From an uncultured Oscillospiraceae bacterium (GTDB lineage: Bacteria > Bacillota > Clostridia > Oscillospirales > Ruminococcaceae), in the NCBI GenBank assembly GCA_904502045.1, contig CAJGEB010000071.1, positions 1 through 5,073 of the forward strand: a DNA stretch of 5,073 nucleotides. Direction: 5' to 3'. Positions within the stretch are counted from its first letter, which is position 1, and each line of letters begins with the position of its first letter. Position numbers and translations under genes: made by a program. The notes under the pieces are model-generated. The model was not told the origin of the DNA. It saw only the letters and a program-made list of their open reading frames with translations, and did no database searches. Positions 4,942 through 5,073 of this stretch are shown one piece after another.

Positions 4942-5073
4942 TTAACTAAGTCTTCCGAGTATTAACGGTTTTAATACAGGAGCCGTTTCTGAATATGAAT
5001 AAGCCCCTTCAAGACGCTGCAGTCCGCTTTCGAGTTTAATTTTGTCTGATGAGTAAAGCTCTGCCAAAACGTC
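4942..5073 (-). CDS. C-terminal end of an unidentified protein (truncated by window edge)
   Basis: An open minus-strand frame enters from the window edge and runs 43 codons to TAA (4942-4944). The tail includes LYSSDKIKLESGLQRLEGAY and ends VLKPLILGRLS, a balanced, plausibly helical composition. Codon use resembles its neighbours, and the stop is 19 bases before the DUF6873-like start, as expected within an operon. The fragment is too short for me to name a family. Confidence 0.6.
   Translation of the reverse strand, partial: DVLAELYSSDKIKLESGLQRLEGAYSYSETAPVLKPLILGRLS

Overview
The window looks like part of a low-GC Firmicute chromosome, most likely a member of the Clostridia. The reasons are the AT-rich intergenic DNA, strong AGGAGG-type ribosome binding sites, sigma-A type promoters, the PASTA-kinase/rsgA gene pair, and a GME-fold protein of the DUF6873 type that I associate with clostridial genomes. 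No transposon, phage module, tRNA, rRNA or CRISPR array is visible. The placement rests on recognition by eye, not on a search.

Layout. Bases 1-971 (+) are the 3' end of a PASTA-domain Ser/Thr kinase gene, ending in an unusual Ser/Glu-rich tail. It overlaps rsgA (968-1861, +), a ribosome-assembly GTPase, by ATGA. rsgA converges on a corA-type divalent-cation transporter gene (1878-2804, -). The two share one bidirectional terminator whose loop holds the rsgA stop codon. Bases 2805-3056 hold a promoter and a structured leader for corA. Next on the minus strand come a complete XerC/D-like tyrosine recombinase (3057-4049), a control region with a perfect 14-bp-arm inverted repeat (4086-4115) and its own promoter, a DUF6873-like protein (4176-4922), and the last 43 codons of an unidentified protein (4942-5073).

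The most interesting region is the corA leader. It encodes a previously unlisted 32-codon ORF (2818-2916, -) with a near-perfect Shine-Dalgarno sequence. Its stop codon overlaps the corA ribosome binding site. The leader can fold two mutually exclusive ways: one hairpin leaves the corA ribosome binding site open, the other buries it. This has the design of a translation-controlled riboregulator in which ribosome progress on a leader peptide sets CorA synthesis. The peptide ends in Pro-stop and has a Trp/Arg/Lys-rich middle. The signal it senses is unknown; Mg2+ or another CorA substrate is the natural guess.

The second point of interest is the inverted repeat just upstream of the recombinase gene, between its predicted promoter and start codon. 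It could be the recombinase's own dif-like site, as known for single-recombinase Xer systems whose site lies beside the gene. It could instead be an operator or an mRNA hairpin.

Functionally the window joins cell-wall/growth signalling (kinase) with ribosome maturation (RsgA), metal homeostasis (CorA), and probable chromosome resolution (Xer-like recombinase). Only the kinase-rsgA pair and the 5073-4176 minus-strand pair look like true co-transcribed units.
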